Shown: positions 38,393 through 46,814 of the stretch, piece after piece
How positions within the stretch are numbered: the first letter of the stretch is position 1
Layout of the letters: every line of letters starts with the position of its first letter
Program-made: the position numbers and the translations under genes
Notes under the pieces: generated by a model
Told to the model about the DNA's origin: nothing
What the model saw: only the letters and a program-made list of their open reading frames with translations
Databases searched by the model: none
DNA from: Nitrospira sp. MA-1
Lineage (GTDB): Bacteria; Nitrospirota; Nitrospiria; Nitrospirales; UBA8639
Direction of reading: 5' to 3'
Assembly (NCBI GenBank): GCA_032139905.1
Contig: JAQJDB010000005.1
Span: 45,001-109,000, forward strand
Length of the DNA: 64,000 bases

Positions 38393-38901
38393 TAGGGAAA
38401 GCCTGTTCACATTAATTTCGGCTTTTTTGGGGAGATAAATTGACTCATTTTTGGCCAATGGTGGTGGATTAATCGTATAAATAGAACGCCTAAAAAAAGT
38501 TTTGCGGGGGGTGGCGCAGAAACAGTGATGTCCGAAAATTGGTTTGGATATATCGTCCTGAAAACGGAAGCAGGCCATCCCTTTCCACTCTAATGGCCGC
38601 GTCCCAGGCGGTTCTTAGGTCAAAAACCTACTACCACGCGTTCATGCTTCGGTTTTAGAATGAGGAATTGGAGACGGGAACGGGAGATTCAATTGTTCCT
38701 TTCTTATTTTTCCGATAAGACAATGCCTATTGAGAAACTAATGAAAAAATTAACGCAGATTCATTTTCCTATTGCACAAATGGCAGGCTTATTAATTTTG
38801 TCTGAGAGTCCGCTTGAAGGTCTCAAGTGGAATAGGGCTCCCGTGGCCATTGTTTCACCTTAAATTGTTTTGCTTCCGGGGGATTGAAGGATTTTTATTT
38901 T
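38393..38901. other. intergenic region, no gene supported
   Basis: This segment holds only short readings without ribosome sites or family features. It may contain further decayed sequence, but I cannot identify it. Confidence 0.35.
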
Positions 38902-39156
38902 CTAACAGTGCCGGCGCAATTGTTTTGTGATCTTCTTTGTGTCCAAAACAGGCTTTGCGGGCCATAGAGTCAGAACCGCAAGGAAGATACTTGAAAAAAC
39001 AAGTAGTAGAAGTGTGGTGGTGGTGTCTGGTCGCTGGATCTGTTCGAAATATAAGGTTTGCGCATTTGCCAAAACCTTGTCAGCAGCAGATACCCCGCCC
39101 AAGAGTATCATGGTCATGAGGGACCCAATAATCATTCCTCCGAATATTTTCAGCAT
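38902..39156 (-). CDS. small two-helix membrane protein
   Basis: This 84-residue protein has an N-terminal hydrophobic helix or signal (IFGGMIIGSLMTMILLGGVSA), a short external segment (ADKVLANAQTLYFEQIQRPDTTT), a second helix (LLLLVFSSIFLAVLTLW) and a basic tail (TKKITKQLRRHC). The start at 39156 follows AAGGAG by seven bases. No family is recognised. Confidence 0.65.
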   Translation of the reverse strand: MLKIFGGMIIGSLMTMILLGGVSAADKVLANAQTLYFEQIQRPDTTTTLLLLVFSSIFLAVLTLWPAKPVLDTKKITKQLRRHC

Positions 39157-39432
39157 GAGATCACTCCTTTTGTTGAAGACGAAGGTCAACGAGAAAAATT
39201 TTCAATCTCTTGGGTCAACCTCTTCCCAAGGCGGGGAAAGGATTTGTGTTGGGAAGTAAATCCATCCCCTGGTGAAGAGATATAGAGAAAAAGGTTAATG
39301 GGTAAATACCGCTAAAGGATTGGAAGTCTAGCACTGATTAGGAAGGCTATGGAGTTAAGGGGGAGCTTTTTTCTTATCGAGGAAGGGGAGAATACCGTTT
39401 TAAGGAGAAGAGCCGGATGGCAAAGACCAGAC

Positions 39433-39801
39433 TTATTGGTCTAACGCTAGCTGAACCATAGACAGGAACTGACTAAAATTACAGGGTTTATCTAAAATAG
39501 CAAAGACTCCTGCCTGGCGCGCACGATGTTTATCCTGTTCTTTCAGATGTCCACTGAGTAAGATGACGGGGGTTTGGATGGGTTCTTTCTCTTGCAGCTT
39601 GATTTGGTCAATGAAATCTAGTCCTGCCAGAACCGGCATTTGATTGTCGGAAATGATTAAGTCAGCTCGGTGAGTGGATAACCACGCGATGGCCTCCGAT
39701 CCATTGCTGGCCTCAATACATTCTAATTGTTGGGATTCCAGGACTAGGCGAAGGGCTTCCCGAGCATTGAGATCATCATCTACCAGAAGGACCTTTTTCA
39801 T
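39433..39801 (-). CDS. single-domain response regulator (CheY-like receiver)
   Basis: This 122-residue receiver domain has the acidic pair in LLVDDDLNA, the phospho-acceptor Asp in LIISDNQMP, the conserved Ser/Thr in VILLSGH and the Lys in ILDKPC. There is no output domain, so it acts by protein contact or as a phosphorelay element. No kinase gene lies nearby. About 240 bases of noncoding sequence follow it. Confidence 0.9.
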   Translation of the reverse strand: MKKVLLVDDDLNAREALRLVLESQQLECIEASNGSEAIAWLSTHRADLIISDNQMPVLAGLDFIDQIKLQEKEPIQTPVILLSGHLKEQDKHRARQAGVFAILDKPCNFSQFLSMVQLALDQ

Positions 39802-39972
39802 GTTCTTGTTCGCTTATTTAACCCGTTCTTCAATCTTGAGCTATCACCTCATTATTCTAAATGATCAGAACGTCACATTGTCCACCCCCCGAAGAGACTA
39901 GCCGTTTTTTTACGAAAGCTCCAGAGTTTATCCTCCCCAGGATTATTTTAAAACCGAGTTTTGGATTTTTCG

Positions 39973-40218
39973 TTATTGAGAAGAAAGAGGGATAGCCGTA
40001 TAGCCTTTAGACTCCAGGCACCCTTCTAAGGAATAAATATCCTTTTCCCTTTGAGTGCTTCCTGTTGAGAGCAAAGCTTCCTCGCAATCCGATTTATCAC
40101 GGGTAAAGGTTTCCTGGGAGGTGCCAGACCTGTACCACTTCACCGGGTCTGAGGCACAACTCACGCTCGAAAGTATTGTCATTAAGCCTATGAGCAGATT
40201 TATTTTTATTTTCTTCAT
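39973..40218 (-). CDS. small lipoprotein
   Basis: This 81-residue protein has a signal peptide (INLLIGLMTILSSVSC) with a lipobox-like SVSC. Mature sequence: ASDPVKWYRSGTSQETFTRDKSDCEEALL ... EGCLESKGYTAIPL. This resembles the small envelope lipoproteins in which a Cys pair flanks an acidic helix and ends in CLESKGY. A GAGG box lies ahead of the ATG. The role is unknown. Confidence 0.75.
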   Translation of the reverse strand: MKKIKINLLIGLMTILSSVSCASDPVKWYRSGTSQETFTRDKSDCEEALLSTGSTQREKDIYSLEGCLESKGYTAIPLSSQ

Positions 40219-40375
40219 GTATTGCCTCGTTGAGAAAAAGAAGGCGAATTGTAATAACTTTATCTCGAGTATTCAATCAGGCGCATTGAATATGGAAAGA
40301 TTCTAATCTAGAGACAGTATTGACTGGGAATCTGAGAGAATCATGAATAGGTCGACCAGGAAAAATTGGTGGAGA

Positions 40376-41149
40376 TTAGGTATTCGGACCAATTTGGACA
40401 AGAGCCCAGGATGACCAAAAATGCACATTGGGGGTCGGGTCTGTTTCCATGGCTTGTTTCAGTGCAGACACATCCGCACTGGTTCCCAATTTGCCTAAAC
40501 GAAATGCGGCTTCCGATCGCACTCCCACGCTTGGGTCTTGGAGAAGATGGGTGCGTAAGTATGGGAGTCCTCTGGGATCACCTAATTCACCGAGCCCTGC
40601 AATTGCCGATTGACGTGTGAGAGAATCTGGACTTTCCAGAGCTTGGAGATACACGGAATAGGAAAATGGAAATTCAAAGTGAGCGAGAGATTGGATAATG
40701 GTTCTTTGGGTGTCAATTGTGGAAATAGCGTAGGCTTCGGTTAATACCTGCAATAAATCCTCATGCACTGCTGTTCGACCCAAGGCCAATACCACAGCTT
40801 TTTTGACTGAATCGGATGGATCTGTAAGGTGCTGAACCAATGCAACTAGAGACTGATCCGATAAGGATTCGGCCATTGTTCCCAAGGCCCATGCACTTGA
40901 TTGTCGAACCTGGTCATCCGGGTCCGATAAGGCGAGAACAAGGGCTGGTACGCTCTGAGGATCACCAATTTTCCCTAGTGATAAAGCTGCGGTCCGTCGA
41001 ATATCAGGCTGAGTATCGGTCAGAAGTGGAATAAGTCGTTCGGTGACAGTTTCGGGTGGTTCAGGTGGGGATTCAATAACACATCCAATGAGTCCATAGA
41101 AACAAATGGCTCCGATAAGGATAGCAGGACTGGTAGGGAATGGTAGCAA
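40376..41149 (-). CDS. HEAT-repeat lipoprotein
   Basis: This 257-residue protein starts (TTG) with a signal peptide ending GLIGC, a lipobox. At least five HEAT repeats follow (DIRRTAALSLGKIGDPQSVPALVLAL, QVRQSSAWALGTMAE, SVKKAVVLALGRTA, LTRQSAIAGLGELGDPRGLPYL, GVRSEAAFRLGKLGT). Such solenoids are scaffolds in the periplasm. It begins 7 nt after the stop of the TatA-like gene, so the two are cotranscribed. Confidence 0.85.
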   Translation of the reverse strand: MLPFPTSPAILIGAICFYGLIGCVIESPPEPPETVTERLIPLLTDTQPDIRRTAALSLGKIGDPQSVPALVLALSDPDDQVRQSSAWALGTMAESLSDQSLVALVQHLTDPSDSVKKAVVLALGRTAVHEDLLQVLTEAYAISTIDTQRTIIQSLAHFEFPFSYSVYLQALESPDSLTRQSAIAGLGELGDPRGLPYLRTHLLQDPSVGVRSEAAFRLGKLGTSADVSALKQAMETDPTPNVHFWSSWALVQIGPNT

Positions 41150-41156
41150 GAAAAGA

Positions 41157-41945
41157 TTAGGCAGATCCTGAACGTTCTTTGGGGTTCAGAGGCTCTTTAG
41201 CCACTTCGATGGAGTCTTGCATCTCTTTTTCGGCAGACTCCAATTCGGCCTGAATGGTGCGCATTTGAGGATCGATCGAATTTTTAATATCTGCTGCGGC
41301 ATCCCGGAAGGTGCGTACGGCACTTCCAAGACCTTCTCCTAAGGATTGCATATCTCGTGGAGCTAATCCGGACTGCTGGGAAGTCTGGGCTTTCATTGCA
41401 GCTTGCTGGGCTTGGACTCTGGCCACGGCCTGTTTATTGACAACAGCGGCAGGGCGCTTCAGCACGGGCTTTGCCTGTGCCCCAGCCGGGAGGGCAGGGT
41501 ATTGCCTCGAAGCCATAGGGGCGGGTTGCGCTTGCCTATCCTCCATGGACATCGGCAACGGTGCAGAGGGGGCTGTCGTGGTTTGAGGAGAGTTAGGGGC
41601 TACAGTAGATTTAGCTGAAGGCTGGACCACTTGAGGCCCTGCTCCCTGGTAAAGTAACGCTGCCGTGGTTCCAGGCGTTTGTTCAGGACCAGGCTGGAAT
41701 GGTTGATTTGTCGGGGTACCTACCGGGGTAGTCGGTTGGGATTGAGCCTGTGCTGGTTCGGGCGGTGCAGATGGAAGTGGCTCATTGGGGTCCACAGGTT
41801 GAGGGATATCGGCGACTTCCTTCTTAAAGCCTTTTAGAGCTTTCCCGACACCTTCCCCGATTTGCGGGAGACGACCTGCCCCGAAAATAATCAGGATGAT
41901 CACCAGAATGATCATGAGTTCAGAGAACCCCATGGTTCCGAACAT
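41157..41945 (-). CDS. TatA/TatB-like translocase subunit with extended C-terminus
   Basis: The N-terminus is a classical TatA/B module: MFGTMGFSELMIILVIILI with Glu9, a helix, the FGAGRLP hinge and an amphipathic helix (29-47). The protein is 262 residues, far beyond the usual 60-170. A long Pro/Ala/Gln/Thr-rich linker (about 50-190) leads to a second stretch at 202-220 that copies the first amphipathic helix, then an acidic helix (AELESAEKEMQDSIEVAKEP). Tat exports folded proteins. No tatC is adjacent. Whether it works as TatA, TatB or a specialised subunit is unclear. Confidence 0.85.
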   Translation of the reverse strand: MFGTMGFSELMIILVIILIIFGAGRLPQIGEGVGKALKGFKKEVADIPQPVDPNEPLPSAPPEPAQAQSQPTTPVGTPTNQPFQPGPEQTPGTTAALLYQGAGPQVVQPSAKSTVAPNSPQTTTAPSAPLPMSMEDRQAQPAPMASRQYPALPAGAQAKPVLKRPAAVVNKQAVARVQAQQAAMKAQTSQQSGLAPRDMQSLGEGLGSAVRTFRDAAADIKNSIDPQMRTIQAELESAEKEMQDSIEVAKEPLNPKERSGSA

Positions 41946-42120
41946 AGAGAAGCCCCTTTCCCTTCAGCTTACTGTGAAAATATTCAACTAAAAAGACTCT
42001 ATCTTTCAAGATTGACGAGTGTCAACCTAAATACGGTAGGCTTAGAAGGCTATGCCCAAGCCAAGTTTTTGCGTATTCTTCATACTGTGTTGTGCCCTTT
42101 AATTAGTGAGTGGGTCCAGA

Positions 42121-42591
42121 ATGTCATTACTCTCACCACCTCAGATTCCCCTCTTTCGGATTACCCTTTTTTACGGCCCCGAAGCCGTTGAGGGTGACTC
42201 AGATTCAGTGCACTGTGTTTTTAATGTTAAAAAGCGCAGCTGGAAAGGCGGGGTGCAAGTTGAGGTGGTAATGAAAAAGAACCAAATAGCCAAGCTTGAA
42301 GGAATACTTCAGCATTCATCCTGGTTGGAAGTCGTTCTAGGGAGCGTTCCGGTGGAGGACCAGGAGAGCTATCGCGAAAAAAGTCATGATTTGTTGGTAC
42401 AGTTGTTGTGTTTCCACAAGCTCCATGCCTTTATTCATCAGGGAATCAAGCAGGAGAATATCCAGGTTTCCGGAGATGCTCTTGTTGCTGAGACAGATAA
42501 GGTTGTTGAGCTGGAGGCCGAGGAAATCAAGAGGCAGATTTTCATTGAGTTGGATCTGGTTGAAACAGAAGATGGCCCCCATTCACTATGA
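42121..42591 (+). CDS. hypothetical protein
   Basis: This reading of about 156 residues is divergent from the TatA-like gene. It is soluble, mixed in charge and helical in its second half (QESYREKSHDLLVQLLCFHKLHAFIHQGI, ELEAEEIKRQIFIELDLVE). No family is recognised. The start is uncertain: ATG 42121 lacks a ribosome site, while an internal ATG at 42271 (MKKNQIAKLEGILQ) is preceded by GAGGTGGT and may be the true start. Confidence 0.55.
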   Translation: MSLLSPPQIPLFRITLFYGPEAVEGDSDSVHCVFNVKKRSWKGGVQVEVVMKKNQIAKLEGILQHSSWLEVVLGSVPVEDQESYREKSHDLLVQLLCFHKLHAFIHQGIKQENIQVSGDALVAETDKVVELEAEEIKRQIFIELDLVETEDGPHSL

Positions 42592-42713
42592 AGGTATTAA
42601 ATTTGCTATAATTTTTTGTTTTTTATTTAAAAACAGAAGACTGACGAATCATTCATGATTAGAATAACAACCAGAAGGTTTGCATAAAAATTAAACAGGA
42701 AGGAGTATTCCTT

Positions 42714-43106
42714 ATGCGGCAATCCAAGGGTTTATTGAGAGATGGGCTTAACCAGGTAACCGGGGTATGTGTGTTATTGGCTTTTTCACTGGTCCTATGC
42801 CTGGGTGCCACTGGGGTGAGTCTGGCTGCCGAACACGAATTATCGAGCCCAACTAATGAGGCGGGGCTTGGGATTGGGAGTGCTTTGCTGACCGTGGTCT
42901 ATTTCCCCGTTAAATTGGCCTATGCCATCTTGGGGGGGGTTGTGGGAACCTTTACCTATGGATTGACGGGTGGCGACCTTGATACGGCAAAAGCCGTATG
43001 GGAACCGAGCTTCTATGGTACGTATGTTATTACGCCCGATCATCTGAAGGGGAATGAACCCGTTCGATTCATTGGGGTTTCCGCATACGAGGATCAAGCC
43101 CTTTAG
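42714..43106 (+). CDS. secreted or membrane-associated hypothetical protein
   Basis: This 130-residue protein has an N-terminal signal (VCVLLAFSLVLCLGATGVSLA) with cleavage likely at SLAAEH. A second hydrophobic, Gly-rich stretch (SALLTVVYFPVKLAYAILGGVVGTFTYGLTGG) follows, then a polar tail (WEPSFYGTYVITPDHLKGNEPVRFIG). The ATG has an excellent AAGGAG box. It looks like a periplasmic or inner-membrane protein of unknown function, with a short spacer to the next gene in the same direction. Confidence 0.75.
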   Translation: MRQSKGLLRDGLNQVTGVCVLLAFSLVLCLGATGVSLAAEHELSSPTNEAGLGIGSALLTVVYFPVKLAYAILGGVVGTFTYGLTGGDLDTAKAVWEPSFYGTYVITPDHLKGNEPVRFIGVSAYEDQAL

Positions 43107-43139
43107 ACGGACTCATCAAACCTACCCGCCTAAGTTGAA

Positions 43140-43901
43140 ATGACTGGCATGGTCAAACCTATCATTGGGATCACACCGGATTTTAACCCTGGAAATCGTA
43201 AGGATATGGGTGGGAAAGAACCCACCTATTTTTTGCGGGCCAGGTACCTTCAGGCGATTCAGGACGCCGGGGGAATGCCCTTAGTGCTTCCCCTGGTGCG
43301 TGGCCTGGCAAAACAGAAATATCTTTTACAACGGCTGGACGGCCTCCTGGTGACCGGGAGCGGATCGGATTTAGCCCCTGAGTTGTATGGAGAGAAACAG
43401 CGGTATCCTTTTCAGCGAATGAGTGAAGACCGCGCGCAACTTGAGCTAGGACTATCCAAGTTGGCCTTTCGTCAGGGTTTGCCGACTCTAGGCATTTGCG
43501 GGGGTATGCAATCCATGAATGTGGCCTTGGGAGGAACCCTGCTGCAGGATATTTCCTCTCAAATGTCTACCAAAATTGAACATCGTCCCACCAAATCCGC
43601 AACGAAAACAGCCCATCTGATTGACATTGAACCCAACAGTCTCCTTCAGCGTATCGCTAAGCGGTTAAGTATTGCTGTGAATAGTTCCCACCATCAATCT
43701 ATCAAATCTGTTCCGCCGTCCTTTCAAGTCTCTGGGGTTGCTCCAGATGGAGTCATTGAAGCGATTGAATCTTCCCGTCATCCATTCTGGCTTGGGGTCC
43801 AATGGCATCCGGAGTTTTTATACCGGCACGACGCGATTCAAAAACGTCTTTTTATCGCATTGATACAATCCGCAAGACAGTTTGCCGCCAGCCGGACATA
43901 G
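43140..43901 (+). CDS. class-I glutamine amidotransferase-like hydrolase (peptidase C26, PuuD-like)
   Basis: This 253-residue protein matches the gamma-glutamyl-gamma-aminobutyrate hydrolase family. The nucleophile Cys lies in LGICGGMQSMNVALGG and the catalytic His in LGVQWHPEF. LLVTGSGSDLAPELYG is the oxyanion-side strand. These enzymes hydrolyse gamma-glutamyl amides, as in putrescine degradation; no other putrescine genes are nearby, so the substrate is open. A second in-frame ATG at 43149 is an equally good start. Confidence 0.88.
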   Translation: MTGMVKPIIGITPDFNPGNRKDMGGKEPTYFLRARYLQAIQDAGGMPLVLPLVRGLAKQKYLLQRLDGLLVTGSGSDLAPELYGEKQRYPFQRMSEDRAQLELGLSKLAFRQGLPTLGICGGMQSMNVALGGTLLQDISSQMSTKIEHRPTKSATKTAHLIDIEPNSLLQRIAKRLSIAVNSSHHQSIKSVPPSFQVSGVAPDGVIEAIESSRHPFWLGVQWHPEFLYRHDAIQKRLFIALIQSARQFAASRT

Positions 43902-43981
43902 CCTGTCCTCGGCCTTTTTAGCTTAGTTCGCACATGGTCTTTACGAAAGAGAATACCTGGTATGGCGAAGAGGACGGAGTC

Positions 43982-44389
43982 TTACGGAGCTGCGTCTTCA
44001 GCTTCTGGGGCTGGTTGAGGTGGATCCGGCGGAGCTGGAGATTTAGGTGAGGGAGTTTTGGTGTCTTGTGCGGCCGCGGTCTTAGCTGCAGGAGGAGTGG
44101 CGGGTTTAGGAGGAGGAACGGGTTTGGGTTTTTCTGGCTTGATGCCACCTTCCCAATGAGGGCCGGTATACATGTCGTCGGCCAGGTCCCTTTCTTTCCA
44201 CTTGGCTTCAAAGTCTGCTGCGGCTTTATTGGGGGTATCTCCAGATCCAACAGTTTGATTCCATGGATAGATGCGAGGAGAAATGTGGCAGGTGGACTCC
44301 TCCTGGCACATATATAGTGCAATCGGATTTCCTCGATAAGGGCCCATGATAATATGGACCGTGCCAACTAATTCAGGAAGAGACTCCAT
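43982..44389 (-). CDS. hypothetical protein with Pro/Ala-rich tail
   Basis: This protein of about 135 residues has an N-terminal domain (SLPELVGTVHIIMGPYRGNPIALYMC and STCHISPRIYPWNQTVG, two cysteines) and a low-complexity tail of Pro, Lys and Ala repeats (PKPVPPPKPATPPAAKT). No family is recognised. The overlapping alternative frame is less protein-like. The start could be ATG 44389 or further upstream; no strong ribosome site is visible. Confidence 0.5.
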   Translation of the reverse strand: MESLPELVGTVHIIMGPYRGNPIALYMCQEESTCHISPRIYPWNQTVGSGDTPNKAAADFEAKWKERDLADDMYTGPHWEGGIKPEKPKPVPPPKPATPPAAKTAAAQDTKTPSPKSPAPPDPPQPAPEAEDAAP

Positions 44390-44549
44390 GATGACCAACA
44401 CAACCGATTGTTGTCCAAAAAGGAGGCTATACTGCCACAGCCCTCGGCGGTATGCAATATGAATGAAAGAAGTTCATCAGGTATTTTTGACAATAATTTG
44501 ATGTAGGAATGATGAATAAGAAACAGAATATTACTGGAACTCGGAAGGG

Positions 44550-45029
44550 CTATTTGTTGAAAACAGGCACTACGGGGAGTTCGGATTTTCGGTGAAGATA
44601 TAATGCGATCATGAGGACTAAAATCACGACAACATGCAGGGACATATCCATAAGATAATGACGAAAGATGTCATCAGGGACGGAATCCTGGTGCGAAAAT
44701 TCAGCTCCAGCGGTGAGAATTCTTCGGACGGAGGCGATAATCCCTACATGGAGGAAGGGTTCGAGGCGAATACGGTCGTTTTGCAAGAAGCCTAAAACCG
44801 TGCGAAACAACTCCAAAAGAATGATGACGAACAGCAAGTCATTCAGTAAGGTGATGGTGGCCGGCAAAAACCCGGTCTGTACCGATTGAGCATAGGCCAC
44901 CCAACTATAACCGAAAACCAGCATGCCCACGAGGAGAAAACTCAGGCAGGCCGTGATATAGCCCCACCGGTCGAGGAACTGCATCCATTTGACCCATTGC
45001 TTGATCGATTCTGGTGTCCACCCTAACAT
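44550..45029 (-). CDS. PsiE-like membrane protein
   Basis: This 159-residue protein has four predicted membrane helices (ITACLSFLLVGMLVFGYSWVAYA, ITLLNDLLFVIILLELFRTVLGFL, VGIIASVRRILTAG and LHVVVILVLMIALYL). The core LLFVIILLELFRTVL ... EPFLHVGIIASVRRIL is diagnostic of the phosphate-starvation-inducible PsiE family. The biochemical role is unknown. It lies 15 nt after the tandem desulforedoxin-like gene and is probably cotranscribed with it. Confidence 0.85.
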   Translation of the reverse strand: MLGWTPESIKQWVKWMQFLDRWGYITACLSFLLVGMLVFGYSWVAYAQSVQTGFLPATITLLNDLLFVIILLELFRTVLGFLQNDRIRLEPFLHVGIIASVRRILTAGAEFSHQDSVPDDIFRHYLMDMSLHVVVILVLMIALYLHRKSELPVVPVFNK

Positions 45030-45044
45030 GTCGAATGTGTCCTC

Positions 45045-45446
45045 TTAGGCGGTTCCCTGATGGGGGGTGTTGGGGGAGTGTTCCTGCCCCGTGTCCTCTC
45101 CCCGCATCTGACCAAACTCTAAACTCTGAATTGCACTCGCCCCAAACGAATGACCACAGCAGATGACTTCCTGAAAGCCCTCACCTCCCGCCATCACCAT
45201 TAGTCGAAGTCCACAGGAATCAGTCGCAACTATTTTCTCATTGAGTGGCATGCCGACTGCCAAGGCTCCTGCTCTGCGGCCCCGCTCTTGATTAAACGAG
45301 GGAACTACATCTTCCTGGGTCAGGTCATGCCCGCAACACCGAATTTTTTCAAAACCTTCCCCTCCGCCCATCACCTTGAGTACCAGCCCGCAAGAATCCG
45401 GAAACCGTTTGCGTTCGTCGATTATGTCCCCTTTTTTCAATGCCAT
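45045..45446 (-). CDS. tandem desulforedoxin-like protein (Cys3-His sites)
   Basis: This 133-residue protein contains two copies of a unit: DSCGLVLKVMGGGEGFEKIRCCGHDL and DSCGLRLMVMAGGEGFQEVICCGHSF. The unit resembles the desulforedoxin/desulfoferrodoxin N-terminal iron site (CxxCG...GGG...CCG), but the first Cys is absent and the Gln after CCG is His in both copies. A Cys3-His metal site is therefore possible. I choose ATG 45446 because AAGGAG lies seven bases upstream; an ATG six bases earlier is too close. There is no signal peptide. It precedes the PsiE-like gene. Confidence 0.65.
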   Translation of the reverse strand: MALKKGDIIDERKRFPDSCGLVLKVMGGGEGFEKIRCCGHDLTQEDVVPSFNQERGRRAGALAVGMPLNEKIVATDSCGLRLMVMAGGEGFQEVICCGHSFGASAIQSLEFGQMRGEDTGQEHSPNTPHQGTA

Positions 45447-45710
45447 GGCCATGCTCCTTGCTTTCGAAATGAATCATGAAATTCTGTCATCAGCAATAGG
45501 AATAGAGGTTTGGATGTGTCGGTTTATACAGCAAGGTTATTAGCTAAACAAATCTTTGTAGGGAATGTCCAGAATTGGGATATGGCCTTCTTTTGTCAGT
45601 TGGTCAGGTAAGTGATATCGCTGGTATCCATAAAGTGGTCCAGTGGGAGACGAAGCCTCGACTGCCTATTGGAGTATGGACGGTAATCCGTCTTTAAGCT
45701 TTCTATCCAT

Positions 45711-46799
45711 TCAGGTCAAAGTGCGAATTTGGTCTTGGATCTGTGCTAACACATGGCGATGAGCAGGAAGGCCGACGGTATCAAGAATGGAGGGAACATT
45801 GATTGGATGATAGGGAGAGACAAATTGCTGTTTGACGGAGGCTATGCGGGCCAGGCTAGCCTCAAGGTGGCTTTGATCCAACACATTGGATTCAACGGCA
45901 CCACAAACAGCGTTAATGGTATCGGTTGCGAGTCTGCGGGTTTTGCACACCAATAACATATCCACTCCGGCTTGCAACGAGCGTACAGCCGCCTCGCCGA
46001 TTGTCGCATGGTTCACAATGGCGCCCATTTCCAAGTCGTCGCTTAAAATGACACCGGGAAATCCCATCTGCTGCCGAAGCATGTCTGTCAAAATAATGGA
46101 AGAGAGGGTTGCGGGATTTGTGGGGTCGAGGGCGGGATAGTGGACATGGGCCGTCATCATGGCCTGAAGACCGTGAGCAATGGCGTATTGAAAAGGTTTG
46201 AGCTCCACACTTTCGAGTCGCTCCCGGGAGGCATGGACCACCGGCAGTTCCACATGTGAATCCGTACTGGTATCGCCATGACCAGGAAAATGTTTTCCGC
46301 AGGCCAATACGCGTTGGTCGTGCAGGCCGGCAAGAGTGGCCGCTCCCATGAGGCACACCTGTTCCGGCTCGGTCCCAAACGCTCGATCTCCGATAATAGG
46401 ATTGGAGGGATTTGTATGAATGTCCAGGACCGGGGCCATATTCATATTAATCCCTACGGCGCGTAACTCCTTAGCAGTTACGGCCGCGGCTTGGTAGGCC
46501 AGTTCCGTGGATCCCGAGTGGGCAACGGTTGATGCAGGAGGAAAGATGGTAAAGCCTGAAGGAAGGCGGGAGACGCGCCCACCTTCTTGATCGATGCCGA
46601 TGAGAAGCGGGATGTCACCGGCAAGTGCTTGGAGGTCGTTCGTGAGGTGTGCAATTTGAGCAGGGTCAACCAGGTTTCGGGAAAAAAGAATGATCCCTCC
46701 CGGTCGGAATTCCTGCATCCAGGCTCGAAGGTCCGGAGTGACCTCCGTCCCTTCGAACCCGATCATACATAGTTGCCCTACGAGTTCAGCGATAGACAT
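45711..46799 (-). CDS. nagZ: beta-N-acetylhexosaminidase
   Basis: NagZ is the cytosolic GH3 glycosidase of peptidoglycan recycling that removes GlcNAc from anhydro-muropeptides. The 362-residue protein has LIGIDQEGGRVSRL, CGKHFPGHGDTSTDSH (catalytic His/Asp loop) and ILSDDLEMGAI (nucleophile Asp). There is no signal peptide. The start is either ATG 46799 or GTG 46814. It begins just after the pepA stop on the same strand. Confidence 0.95.
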   Translation of the reverse strand: MSIAELVGQLCMIGFEGTEVTPDLRAWMQEFRPGGIILFSRNLVDPAQIAHLTNDLQALAGDIPLLIGIDQEGGRVSRLPSGFTIFPPASTVAHSGSTELAYQAAAVTAKELRAVGINMNMAPVLDIHTNPSNPIIGDRAFGTEPEQVCLMGAATLAGLHDQRVLACGKHFPGHGDTSTDSHVELPVVHASRERLESVELKPFQYAIAHGLQAMMTAHVHYPALDPTNPATLSSIILTDMLRQQMGFPGVILSDDLEMGAIVNHATIGEAAVRSLQAGVDMLLVCKTRRLATDTINAVCGAVESNVLDQSHLEASLARIASVKQQFVSPYHPINVPSILDTVGLPAHRHVLAQIQDQIRTLT

Positions 46800-46814
46800 C
46801 GCGTGTATGGCCAC

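Noticed and set aside
43918-44367. Alternative minus-strand frame of 149 residues
   Set aside because: It overlaps the Pro-rich hypothetical gene and consists of frame-shadow sequence rich in Pro, Leu and Arg.
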